Part shown: positions 33,150 through 43,197 of the stretch, piece after piece
Numbering within the stretch: the first letter of the stretch is position 1
Layout of the letters: each line of letters opens with the position of its first letter
NCBI GenBank assembly: GCA_028564925.1
Contig: CM053029.1
Location: 585,077,731-585,141,730 of the forward strand
DNA from: Lithobates sylvaticus
Taxonomy: Eukaryota > Chordata > Amphibia > Anura > Ranidae
Reading direction: 5' to 3'
DNA: 64,000 nt
Made by a program: the position numbers and the translations under genes
Notes under the pieces: generated by a model
The model's input: only the letters and a program-made list of their open reading frames with translations
Databases searched by the model: none
Told to the model about the DNA's origin: nothing

Positions 33150-34261
33150 AAATAGAAAGAGTATGGCACAACTGAAAACCTACCAAGACATGACCGTCCA
33201 CATAAACGGACAGGCCGGGTAAGGAGAGCATTAATCAGAGAAGCAGCCACAAGGCCCATGGTAACTCTGGAGGAGCTGCAGAGATCCACAGCTCAGGTGG
33301 GAGAATCTGTCCTCAGGAAAACTATTAGTCGTGCTCTCCACAAATCTGGTCTTTATGAAAGAGTGACAAGAAGAAAGCCATTGTTGAAAGAAAGCCATAA
33401 GAAGTCCTGTTTGCAGTTTGCGAGAAGCCATGTCGGGGGCACAGTAAACATGTGGAAGAAGGTGCTCTGGTCAGATGAGACCAAAATTTAACTTTTTGGC
33501 CTAAAAGAAAAACGCTATGTGTGGCAGAAAACTAACACTGCACATCACCCTGAACACACCATCCCCACCGTGAAACATGGTGGTGGCAGCATCATGTTGT
33601 GGGGATGCTTTTCTTCAGCAGGGACAGGGAAGCTGGTCAGAGTTGATGGGAAGATGGATGGAGCCAAATACAGGGCAATCTTAGAAGAAAACCTGTTAGA
33701 GTCTGCAAAAGACTTGAGATTGGGGCGTAGGTTCACCTTCCAGCAGGACAACAACCCTAATCTTACAGCCAGAGCTACAATGGAATGGCTTAGATCAATG
33801 CATATTCATGTGTTAGAATGGCCCAGTCAAAGTTCAGACCTAAATCCAATTGAGAATCTGTGGCAAGATTTAAAAATTGCTGTTCACAGACGCTCTCCAT
33901 CCAATCTGACAGAGCTTGAGCTATTTTGTAAAGAAGAATGGGCACGAATGTCACTCTCTAGATGTACAAAGCTGGTAGAGACTTCCCCAAAAAGACTTGC
34001 AGCTGTAATTGCAGAGAAAGGCGGTTCTACAAAGTATTGGCTCAGGGGGGCTGAATACAAATGCACGCCACACATTTCACATATTTATTTGTAAAAAAAT
34101 GTGAAAACCATTTATGATTTTCCTTCCACTTCACAATTATGAGCCACTTTGTGTTGGTCTATCATATAAAATCCCAATAAAATACATTTACATTTTTGGT
34201 TGTAACATGACAAAATGTGGAAAATTTCAAAGGGCTATGAATACTTTTTCAGGGCACTGTA
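33150..34261 (+). mobile_element. Tc1-like transposon lacking its left end
   Basis: The right terminus TTTTTCAGGGCACTG is followed by TA at 34260-34261, as expected for Tc1. The upstream untranslated stretch has GACAAAATGTGGAAA. The left inverted repeat and the first part of the transposase gene are absent; the element starts abruptly at the LINE junction. Confidence 0.85.
33152..34094 (+). pseudogene. Tc1 transposase, nearly complete catalytic domain
   Basis: The frame starts mid-protein with KEYGTTENLPRHDRPHKRTG (the linker region), then VRRALIREAATRPMVTLEEL, the second helix-turn-helix. All three catalytic sites are present: VLWSDETK, FTFQQDNNPNLTA and SDLNPIENLW. The two long open stretches, 33258-33491 and 33519-34094, are in the same frame and are split only by a TAA where the family usually has a glutamate codon (DETK-I-stop-LFG). 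The first helix-turn-helix (about 55-60 residues) is missing. The usual protein is about 340 residues. The gene is therefore dead by truncation and by one stop. The C-terminus runs past the usual SKGGSTKY-like end by about 18 residues. Confidence 0.9.
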
Positions 34262-34783
34262 CAAATAAAATGAAAAACCCTTTCACTCCCCAACACCAGG
34301 AGGACGAGAAAGGAAATTGGGACATTATATGTGCCCCCAACAAATCACATAGAGTTAAAAATGTCAATAATGTTTTATTACATTGTATAAAAAAGTGATA
34401 CAAAAACGAAGAACATGGTTAAAAATACAGAGTTCATATATATAACCAATATGATATTATTTGGCGTCTAGGACCATGTTTTGCAAAAAATGTTCTTCTT
34501 CAAAATCCATGTTTTTTATATATATACAAAGAATAAAACAGTCTATAACATACATAAACAAGATATATAGGAAATAACCATAGAAACATATTATATAACA
34601 TTGCATAATATAAATATAAAATAAACAAAAACACTATTAGGAATCTAAGCAAAAAAATAAAAAATAAAAACTCTCTCCCACATATCCCACACCTGCACAA
34701 CAGGGATGTATGCAATCTGTGTGTGTGTTGGGGGCAAACAAAGGGGATATACAAGGAAACCATTGTTAACTAACACACGTCAT

Positions 34784-34784
<1 letters not shown>
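34262..34784. other. AT-rich unassigned sequence
   Basis: I see no gene. The phrase GGAAATTGGGAC at 34313 also occurs at 42290, hinting at a shared repeat. Frames here are AT-rich shadows. Confidence 0.3.

Positions 34785-34835
<51 letters not shown>
34785..34835. repeat. (TA)n microsatellite
   Basis: About 24 uninterrupted TA dinucleotides. Another (TA)n lies at 1205-1257 and a short one at 36346-36363. Confidence 0.95.
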
Positions 34836-34838
<3 letters not shown>

Positions 34839-35215
34839 GACATTGGGGTGTTTATATATAGACAGGCATATATAGTTAAGGGCCTGGTAGCCCACGTTTA
34901 TTGGAAAAAACAAAAGTCCATCCAGAAGTCCCACGCAGGGGTTTAACTTCATTAAGCACTTATAAATGAAAAACATACCAAGCCACCTGGCTCTCTCTTG
35001 TCAGCAGTTCCTCTGCTTGCTCTCAACAGAGTTGATTCCTTCCAGCCCCCTGGACTCACTGGCTTCCTTAGTCTTCCCGACTCTCAAGGCTGTCCAGCCT
35101 TTCCCAGTCTCTGGGCAAAGAATCCCCCTTACACAGGGATGACCCCTCCACAGGTCTGTCTTCATACAGCACCAGCAGCAGCAGCAAGCTGCTCACACTC
35201 CACCATCCTCCACTC
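34836..35215 (-). repeat. possible solo LTR (fossil)
   Basis: The block begins TGTGACATTGGGG and ends near CCTCCACTCA, with an inverted polyadenylation-like TTTATTGG at about 34900. The TG...CA ends and composition are LTR-like. No partner LTR, coding region or clear target duplication is visible, so this is a weak call. Confidence 0.25.
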
Positions 35216-35835
35216 ACCATAAGACGCACCTAGGTTTTAGAGGTTGAAAACAAGAAAAAAAAAAATATTCTGAACCAAATGGAGTACTAAAATATTTTCC
35301 AGTGCCATAGAAATGCAGAGTGAAACCATTACCATAGAAATGCAGAGGGACACCATTACCATAGAAATGCAGAGTGACACCATTACCATAGAAATGCAGA
35401 GTGACATCATTACCATAGAAATGCAGAGTGACATCATTACCATAGAAATGCAGAGGGACACCATTACCATAGAAATGCAGAGTGACACCATTACCATAGA
35501 AATGCAGAGTGACCATTGCCTTACCTGCGGCCTGCCTATTCCTCCTGTCCTCGGTCCGCCCTCCTCCTCTCTGGCCATCGTTCCTGGGCTCCCCGAGGGA
35601 CAGCTGGCACTTCTCCCTCCTCCATCAGGCCCATAGTGGCCTGTTTTCTGTGTCGCCCGGCGCTTGGCACCCACGGGGGTTTGGAAGTCTGTCCCCGCTC
35701 TCTCTTCCGGTGGATGCGGCTGGGGGCGATGCAAGAAGGTGGCAGGGGGCGGTGCCAGCGGCTGCGGGGGGGGATGCCTTTCATATATTCACACCATAAG
35801 ACGCAGGGACATTTTCCCCCATATTTCTGAGCACC
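35216..35835. repeat. MITE-like repeat with CCATAAGACGCA ends
   Basis: CCATAAGACGCACCTAGG at about 35217 and CCATAAGACGCAGGGACA at about 35795 bound a block holding a minisatellite and a GC-rich unique stretch. The motif belongs to a widespread vertebrate non-autonomous repeat whose superfamily I cannot name. Both copies point the same way, so this may be two fragments. Confidence 0.4.
35316..35514. repeat. 27-bp minisatellite, about 7 units
   Basis: Units of ACCATTACCATAGAAATGC plus AGAGTGAC are almost identical (GAC/GAT and AGT/AGG variants). High similarity suggests recent expansion. The 27-base unit is a multiple of three, which gives long repetitive frames on both strands; these are not genes. 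Confidence 0.95.
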
Positions 35836-35849
35836 TGTCAACGTATTTT

Positions 35850-36010
35850 TTAACCACTTCAATACCAGGCACTTTCTCCCCTTCCTGCCCAGGACAGTTT
35901 TCAGCTTTCAGCGCTGTCACACTTTGAAGGACTATTGCGCGGTCATGCAACACTGCACCCAAACTAAATTTTTATCATTTTCTTCCAACAAATAGAGATT
36001 TCTTTTGGTG
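35850..36010 (-). mobile_element. truncated CCACTT-type TTAA element
   Basis: TTAA at 35850-35853 precedes CCACTTCAATACCAGGC and the family mark ACAAATAGAGATTTCTTTTG. It breaks off near 36010, where another unassigned repeat with ACCGATATTACC motifs starts. Confidence 0.55.
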
Positions 36011-36373
36011 GTCTTTGATAGGGATATTGGTAAGGCTGATTATTGCGGGCCGATAACAGCATTTTTGAAACATCGTTATCGGTCAGAAACAAGACCGATA
36101 TTACCGCGGCCATCTTTTTGGGGCCCAAAAGCCTGCAGACCCAGTGCACAGGGGTGCGCGGGACATGCACACAAGTCTGACAGGCCTCCTTCTACTCGAA
36201 ACTCAGGCGGACACGCCAGCCGGCCATCCAGGAGCCAGCCAGCCACCCACTATAAGGTGCCAGGCCACTGAAGCCAGTCAGCAGCCACCCAACCACAGCA
36301 AGGTGCCAGCCAGCCAGTAGCCACCCACCCATGCACAGCAGGGTGCATATATATATATATATATAGCCATATA

Positions 36374-37018
36374 TACAAGGTGGTATCAAAAAGTTTAGAG
36401 ACTAGTAACGTGCCAACAGATGGCAGCACATAGGTACATGCACAGTGTTACAGGGAGCACCAACCTTCATAGGTCAGTGTGCCAAAAGACATTTTTCTGT
36501 GTACATCGGGAGCTGTGCAACTGGTGCTATTCTGACCACACGCATTATCACATCTGCTATGGGTTGTTCGTAGTGTTTTGAGTGGCACGCGCGTTTCAGG
36601 CGCAGAAGAACATCACTGGAAGACGAAGAGAGATCAGGAAGACCTTCAACAAGCTCAACCCCCGAAAATGACGAAAACCACCGGCAACTTGTACGTGATG
36701 TCATCGGAGAACAGTTGCGTGTGCCACTCAAAACAGAACGACTCATTGCAGCATCACCGTAAACGATTGACCAGTTTCATGCAGAATTTTACGTTTACTC
36801 TTTGTTCTAACTTGCTGTCCATGATGAAATAGTAAATGCGGAAATGCATGTGGTCAGAATAGCACCAGTTGCAAAGCTCCCGATGTACACCAGACGTAGT
36901 CTTTTGGCACACAGGCTTTTTAAGGTCGGTGCTCCCTGTGACTGTGTGTGCAGCCTTGTGCTGCCATCTGTTGGCATTTTACAAAACTAGTCTCAAAACT
37001 TTGTGATACCATCTTGTA
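36374..37018 (+). mobile_element. mariner-derived MITE, 641 bp
   Basis: The element 36376-37016 is flanked by TA. Its ends, CAAGGTGGTATCAAAAAG and the inverted CAAGATGGTATCACAAAG, extend into inverted repeats of roughly 180-190 bases (CCAACAGATGGCAGCACA, GTGTGCCAAAAGAC, ACTGGTGCTATTCTGACCAC in both). Between them a short stretch at about 36600-36720 translates to EDEERSGRPSTSSTPENDEN and RQLVRDVIGEQLRVPL, the linker between the two helix-turn-helix parts of a mariner transposase. The catalytic domain is absent, so it is non-autonomous and would need transposase in trans. Confidence 0.85.
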
Positions 37019-37299
37019 TCATTTACCTCTCTATATACTGTAGTCATGTATCTCTCTTCGAGCAGAACATCCCATGTTCAAATATGACCTCAATAATAGA
37101 TATAAATAAAGAAAGGACACCTATAATATAGAATTGATTGGCAATGAGAAAACACAACACCATATCCATGTACCTAAAAACCCAAATCACCTACCAAGAA
37201 AAATGCAGACCAATCCCACCACAAAACCTCAGATTGAGATTAGCTACCTATAATTAACCAAAATACTTACTGTAGATTGCAGTGAAAAAATGCCAACAA

Positions 37300-37693
37300 A
37301 ATATTCATCATGTGTAAAGTCCAGGAATCGAGGTAGGGAAGGGAGGGGTGTCTAATGAAGGTAAACCTCTTCACCAGTTAAGAAGCCACAGGTGCTGGCA
37401 ATGCTTGTAGCAATAGATATAAGATAATTCTGGACTGCCGCACTCCAAAAAATATTTGCCTTTTATTTAAAATATAGCTTTAAAAATACATGCCACAGCA
37501 GAACGGACAGAAAACTGACGCGTTTCGCACTACAAACAGTGCTTAATCATAGCTTTGATTAAGCACTGTTTGTAGTGCAAAGCGCGTCAGTTCTTATGTC
37601 CATTCTGCTGTGGCATGTATTTTTTATGCTATATTTTGAATAAAAGGCAAATAGTTCCAGAATGATCTTCTATCTGTTCCAATATTCATCATG
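37300..37693. mobile_element. foldback insertion with 13-bp target duplication and hammerhead-like centre
   Basis: AATATTCATCATG at 37300-37312 recurs at 37681-37693; the insert is 37313-37680. Its right two-thirds is an inverted repeat centred near 37553 (ATACATGCCACAGCAGAAC against its reverse complement). The central part holds AAGCACTGTTTGTAGTGC with GAAACGCGTC on the minus strand, a decayed hammerhead-like motif. This is the same layout as the insertion at 25605-26821. Confidence 0.65.
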
Positions 37694-38160
37694 CCCCATG
37701 TCTTGTAAGAACCTTGCCTTTTATTGTATATGGGTAAGGTATTTTAGTGTATCTTCAAGGTGTAGCCCTACCTTCACTGTAAGATAGAAAGAAAAAAAAA
37801 AAAAAAAAAGACTCCCATCAACCAACTATTCAGAAACATCCAGTGCTTAATAAAAATATCCATACCATCCTATTGGCCATATAAAGCATGTGTTCCCCCC
37901 CATTACAAAGTGGTAGCCAAACCTAAACCATATTTTTACCCATTTATGTGTATTGAACAAAGAAACAAAATGCAGGTCTTGCTATCTTTTTTTTTTTTTT
38001 TTTTTTTTAGCTTATCATTCATTAGAACAGGTTTTAGAGTTGATGTATTAAAGGAGTAGAGCTTATCTTAGTGAATAGTAAAGCTTTTTTTTTTTTTATG
38101 TTTGTGGCATGTCATTTTATATTCAAATTGAACCATCCTCCTTTTTTTTTTTACTAAGAT
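37694..38160. other. unassigned sequence with poly-A and poly-T tracts
   Basis: Homopolymer tracts occur at about 37793-37809 and 37989-38008. No gene or named repeat is visible. Confidence 0.3.
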
Positions 38161-38172
38161 TATTATTTATAA

Positions 38173-38203
<31 letters not shown>

Positions 38204-38240
38204 ATACAGAATTTATATAGCGCAAACAGTATGCGCTGAT
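38161..38240 (-). mobile_element. L2-type LINE 3' tail
   Basis: Read on the minus strand, TTTGCGCTATATAAATTCTG is followed by an (ATA)n tail. This matches the L2 3' terminus seen at 17250-17293 (GCGCTATACAAATTATTC). Only the last few tens of bases are recognisable. Confidence 0.65.
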
Positions 38241-39155
38241 GGCTGAATATTGATGTTTCTAAGTAAACAGTACATTCTTTATACTGCATACACATTTTTT
38301 ATTATAATTCTTAAAATTATATATTTTAGGTTTTGTTTTTCGTTTTTTTATAATGACTTATTTTGCTTCAAACATCAGTTTGGTTACACCAGTCCCAACC
38401 CCAGCTCTGTCAACTCTGCCTGTTGTCTACAAATTAAACTTTTTATTTTTCTTTATAATAACAGGCAAATCTATTCAGTTAAGACAGCTGAGAAATACAA
38501 ATCCACATCAGTGATTTAAAAATTGAGCATCACTTATTGTAGTGCACATCAGTAATGAGCCCACACTACTGGTGTTATAAATTATACATAGTATGCATTA
38601 TATATGCTGGATGTGCAGAAAAGGGTAGAAAGCCCTCAAATTAATAAAGTCACACCTGGGAGTTACACCACCACGATACACTTACAATCATTGTTAGTTT
38701 CTGCCTTCAGGCATTATACATTAATACTGAGGAACCAAAATGTATGTAGTTAGCATTGGTAGAAAAGGTAAAAAAAAAGGGCGATAAGCTGGTGGCAATA
38801 ATTGATATAATGAGATTCATGGCATTCTAATTGCTGCAGTAATATCAGAGAAATGCCCTCAAGCGGCTATGAATGTGTAATTGTTGGAAAATACTCAGGG
38901 ATCAGTTTATAGTATTGACCGAGTATGACCGGACCCAAGACTTTGTACAACAATTTGAAGAAAACAGCTTGAAAGTTATACTTATTTTTTATTTTTTTAT
39001 TGTTATTTAATATTTTATTACAATTACTGAAGAGCAGAAATAAGGCATTACAAACATAGTAATGAATTTTTGCTTCATTCGAGTAGGCTTGTTTTTTTTA
39101 GTTTTAGATTTTTTTTAGATAGTATGAGGAAGAATAAAAATTCCCATTAGGGTTT
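38241..39155. other. AT-rich unassigned sequence
   Basis: An 89-codon frame at 38250-38519 is low-complexity and hydrophobic, with no recognisable domain. I see no named repeat. Confidence 0.3.
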
Positions 39156-39660
39156 TACTGATGTCGGGACAGCCCAAGGACAACCTTTTCGCCGGGGCAG
39201 ACCCAATACTATCTTTCGCCAGGGTGGACCAAGGACAAGCTTTTCACCAGGTCTGACCAATGACAACCTTTCACCAGGGCAGACCAAGGACAACATTTCT
39301 CCGGGGCGGACCAAGGACAACCTTTTCACCAGGACAGGCCAAGGACAACCTTTCACCAGGATGGACCAAGGACAACCTTTCTCCAGGGCGGACCAAGGAC
39401 AAGCTTTTCACCAGGGCTGACCAATGACAACCTTTCACCAGGGCGGACCAAGGACAACCTTTCTACGGGGCGGACCAAGGACAACCTTTTCACCAGGACA
39501 GGCCAAGGACAACCTTTCACCAGGACGGACCAAGGAAAACCTTTTCACCAGGGCGAACCAAGGGCAACCTTTTCACCAGGGCGGACCAATTACAACCATT
39601 TCACCAGGGTGGACCAAGGACAACCGTTCACCAGGGCAGACCAGGGACAGTAGTCTCCAA
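39156..39660. repeat. minisatellite, unit about 27 bp
   Basis: About 18 units of the type ACCAAGGACAACCTTTCACC plus AGGGCGG, with variants (CTCCGGGG, AGGACAGG). The frames on both strands with PGERLSLVR- or GGPRTTF-type repeats come from this array. Confidence 0.95.
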
Positions 39661-41494
39661 CTACACCATTCTATGGCATTCAAGATGTTGTTCCATCCAT
39701 CACCACTTTAGAGTCTCTTTTGCTTTCCCCAAGCAACCAGAAACTTGTTTCTACCTGCTATTCCCTTTTCCTCCAGGCAAGGCAGAATAGTTTACATAAA
39801 CTAAAAAAATGGGTTTTCGACATACCTTCCATTAAAGATGAGGGGTGGAATGAGATTATATAAGCTTCCCTACCCATGGCGAGCCCCTAAATTGATACAG
39901 ATTGGTTACTTACAGCACACCTATTATACAGTGACAAGGCATATCTGTAGAATGGACAACACATTTGTTTTAAATGTCATCAAGAAATGGGTGATTTTCT
40001 GCATATGATCTAGAGCTGCCCTAAGCGCAGACCCTTCTGGTTGGGTGTTATGGCATTCCTATCCAAAATATTTGACATAACGAGCATATGTAATCCTGTT
40101 ATTTGCTTACTCGCCATATTTATGGCTTACTGTCATGCCTACCACTAGCGTTGATGGTCAGGCAACATAGCTGGCTCTGTGTTCTTCACCTAAAGCAGCC
40201 CCCTTTTCCATAAGGCAAGCAGGCCTACCAGTACTCGGTTGCCCCCCCCCCCCCAGTTATACTGGTGTTCCTGGCTACCACACGGGGTAGGCACAATCTA
40301 AGCACAGCAAACAGGTACTTGCATCTGGTAGACAGGCAGTGTGGCCCAATGGCAGTTCAGTTTCAGGGCAGACAACATTCAGAGAGTAGTCAAGATGAAA
40401 TCTGTGGTCAAAAAGCAGAAAAACAGAGAGTAGTCCAAAATCCAATCTGAGGTTAAAAACTAAGCAATCCAAACTAGCAGGCGTTGTGGGGCACAGGAAC
40501 AGGATAGGAGAACAGGAGGATTGAAGCACTTGTTGCAAACACTATTACAAGCATAACACTGAGGGGTTGGCAGGTTTAAATCAGGTTTGGTCTCCACCCA
40601 GAGGCTGCGTCTACATCAATCAACCTGCGGGTGGATATTCAGACGGGGAGAGTGCAGCTCAGGCAAAACCAGCAGCTACCAAGGAACAAGAGTGATACAG
40701 GCTCCTGACACCAGGTGGACGCTGCATTTGGCACTCTCATCCAGCTTCTTTTCTTTTATGAGAGGAAATTGATATTGATACAGCAGAAACCCTAAAATAC
40801 ACCTACTAAACATTTACTACATACATATTACATATGCAAATTGGATGAGGGTTTCCCCGCATACAATTCACATGACAGGAGAGTGTGACCAGCTCTCAGT
40901 GGTGGACGGCTTATACAGCTCCGGGGCAGGCGTGGTCCGCGCTTAAAAAGGGTCCTGTGCTTCTTTGGTTCAGATTCAGGCAAAAATTATGGACTTGATT
41001 CATACCTGAATCGGTGAACAGAGACGCACCGTACCCCATGCTGTGAGCCGCGGCCGCAGCTTATGTGAACAGAGCCCTAATATTGTGTCACTGATAAATC
41101 AGGCTGGCTATAAAGTTAACTATGAAGCCAGAAGTGTTCAAAAAATTCCCAAAAATCCACAAAGTTCAGAAAAATTCCACAAAAGGTTGCCTAGACTCTT
41201 AACACTCTCAGTGCCTTTAAACCTATATAACTACCCTAAGTAGTTAAATCCTACCTTTACAAAGCAAACTTGACCACATACAGTATTTGTAGCTTTTTTT
41301 AAGCAAGCAAGTGGAGCTTTTTTTCATAAGCTTTAAGGAATGTTATTTACAAAGCTCAATAGCTGAATCCAAAATTACAAAAAATAAAGTGACTTGTCCC
41401 TCATTGGAAAAGGTTTTAATCAGACAGACTGTAGTTAAAGGCAGGCAGCTTCTGCTAACCGATTGTGCTCTGACAATCCTTTGTCCTGTTCTAG
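39661..41494. other. unassigned, repeat-like in parts
   Basis: 40245-40256 is a C homopolymer. 40260-40720 has phrases such as GAGAGTAGTC in two positions, and 40900-41090 has a GC-rich stretch ending TGTGAACAGAGCCCTAAT, in the style of frog interspersed repeats. No coding sequence is supported. Confidence 0.3.
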
Positions 41495-41953
41495 ACATGT
41501 GCGATTAGTTTTGTACGAATCGAAAATTCGTACAAATTTCTGTAAATTCGTACATTTGAGAGGATTTCCGAAATACGAATTGCTGTGCTTCCGAATTCTG
41601 TATGAAATACAAAATTTAGTTTACGAATTTCGGATCCAAATTCGGTTACAACGGAAACGTGACTGGTGATAAATTGAAATTCATAAGAAGGAACATTCGT
41701 AATTGTTACGATAAGTTAACGGACCTAAAAGTTAAAAACCCAAGAAGTCAGCACAGCACAGGGATGGTGGGAGCCCCTCATAATGATAAATTCATCATAA
41801 CGAACATTCGTAATTGTTGCGAAAAGTTTACGAACCTAACGAAAATTCGTATTTCGTACGAATGGAAATTGAATTTCGGACACGAATTTACGAAATACGA
41901 ATTTATTTTAATACGGAACGAAACAAAACAAATTTATTGACGACGTACATGTC
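41495..41953. repeat. ACGAAT foldback element
   Basis: The ends TAGACATGT and ACATGTCTA are inverted, with TA at both edges. The interior is made of GTACGAAT, ATTCGTA and AATTCGTA motifs in both orientations, ending in ACGGAACGAAACAAAAC. It is the same type as 6835-7260. The TA edges would fit a Tc1/mariner-like or Harbinger-like MITE; no protein is encoded. Confidence 0.6.
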
Positions 41954-41955
41954 TA

Positions 41956-42631
41956 TTCTGTTCATCTTTTGAGCAAAGTTTTGTATACACATAACAGAAA
42001 AGCAGATATAAAACAGTTTAAAAAAGCATGAACTTTAACAACAAAGCTAAAACAAAATTGACAAAACTTTATAGTTACTATAAGTTACCCCTCATTCATT
42101 TTTCTTCATTTATCCTTAATTACTCTCAGCTACTGCAGCTTAAATGAGTTCTATGGTCACAGAATACACTTTCATTTTATAATATCAACATTGTAATACC
42201 AATACAAACAATAAAAAAGGGGGGATTTTGGGACTTTACATGAGGCACGGTAAGGCGCCTCCATCCCTATATTCGATACAATCACAAGGAAATTGGGACT
42301 TTAGATGAAGCAGTTGAATTGCTGAGATTGGAGTAAAAATTATTTTTATTGATCATGAATATATAATAAAAGAGTAATTTTATATATATACAGGTTATAA
42401 GCACAAGGCATAGACATGATGATACAAGGTATAAATAAATAAACACATGATTCAAAATGAGTACAAGATGATCAAATGATAATAAATAAGACAGTAGTAT
42501 AGCCAACAAGTGCCAAGAACGGCATGCCCAGTACCTATGCTCATGGTCACATTATATAGATATAATTGTACTGAATAAAAAGTTAATGAAATCATCAGGG
42601 CGTAGTAAGTATCACTGTAGCATCAAGTATA
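41956..42631. other. AT-rich unassigned sequence
   Basis: No gene is visible. It leads into the hammerhead motif at 42632, and part of it may belong to the same retroelement remnant. Confidence 0.25.
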
Positions 42632-42672
42632 GCTCGACGCGTTTCGTGGATGCTTCTCCACTCATCAGGAGC
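42632..42672 (-). ncRNA. hammerhead ribozyme, minimal type I, complete core
   Basis: Read on the minus strand: stem I GCTC (42672-42669); core CTGATGA; stem II GTGGA-GAAGCA-TCCAC (5 bp, 6-nt loop); GAAA; CGCG; TC as the cleavage site; then GAGC (42635-42632) closing stem I. Every conserved hammerhead core base is present. Stem III is only the self-complementary CGCG, too short for a stable monomer hairpin, which is the form known from newt satellite 2 and Penelope-like elements and is thought to work best as a dimer. It probably marks a Penelope-like remnant, although no reverse transcriptase is seen nearby. Confidence 0.75.
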
Positions 42673-43190
42673 AAATGCGATAGATTCCTGTGAAATATAT
42701 AAGTATAATAAGCCACACTCTATACTGAGTGAAAAAGAAAAAAACTGAGCGATGCCGGCTTGGGTACGGACGCCCCTCCCCCTTACGGGCCCACGCACGT
42801 GGCGTTGGTGGCCTGTACATTACATATCCCCCAGTTGGAGCGGGCTGTTTACACGGTTGTCTCCTCCTGGGGTTTCTGCACACCAGCTGTCTCTTTGCTT
42901 GGTGTTGCAAAGTATGCAGCAATCGGGTAAGTGCTCCTGGATTCAGGTCACCCTGGCTTATAGGATTCGTTTTACTGCACACATTTTCCTATCACTTTTT
43001 ATAATTTAATCCAATTTACCTTCACTCACAAGATTAATGTTTGCACATACCCAGGTAATTGTTGTCACTTATCGCATATATTTTAGTTATCATATACACA
43101 TTATATTATTTTTATTTAACACTCCCTATCATCACCACTATATACGTAGATATACTGGGAATAGAACCTACAATCCAGTGTCCAGGCTTT
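42673..43190. other. unassigned sequence next to the hammerhead
   Basis: This contains a GC-rich part at 42750-42960 and an AT-rich part after it. Several short overlapping frames have no recognisable domain. Confidence 0.25.
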
Positions 43191-43197
43191 GCTTGGC

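Noticed and set aside
35237-35734. Frames with ISMVMVSL- or ITIEMQSDT-type repeats
   Set aside because: The 27-bp unit is a multiple of three, so open repetitive frames arise by chance.
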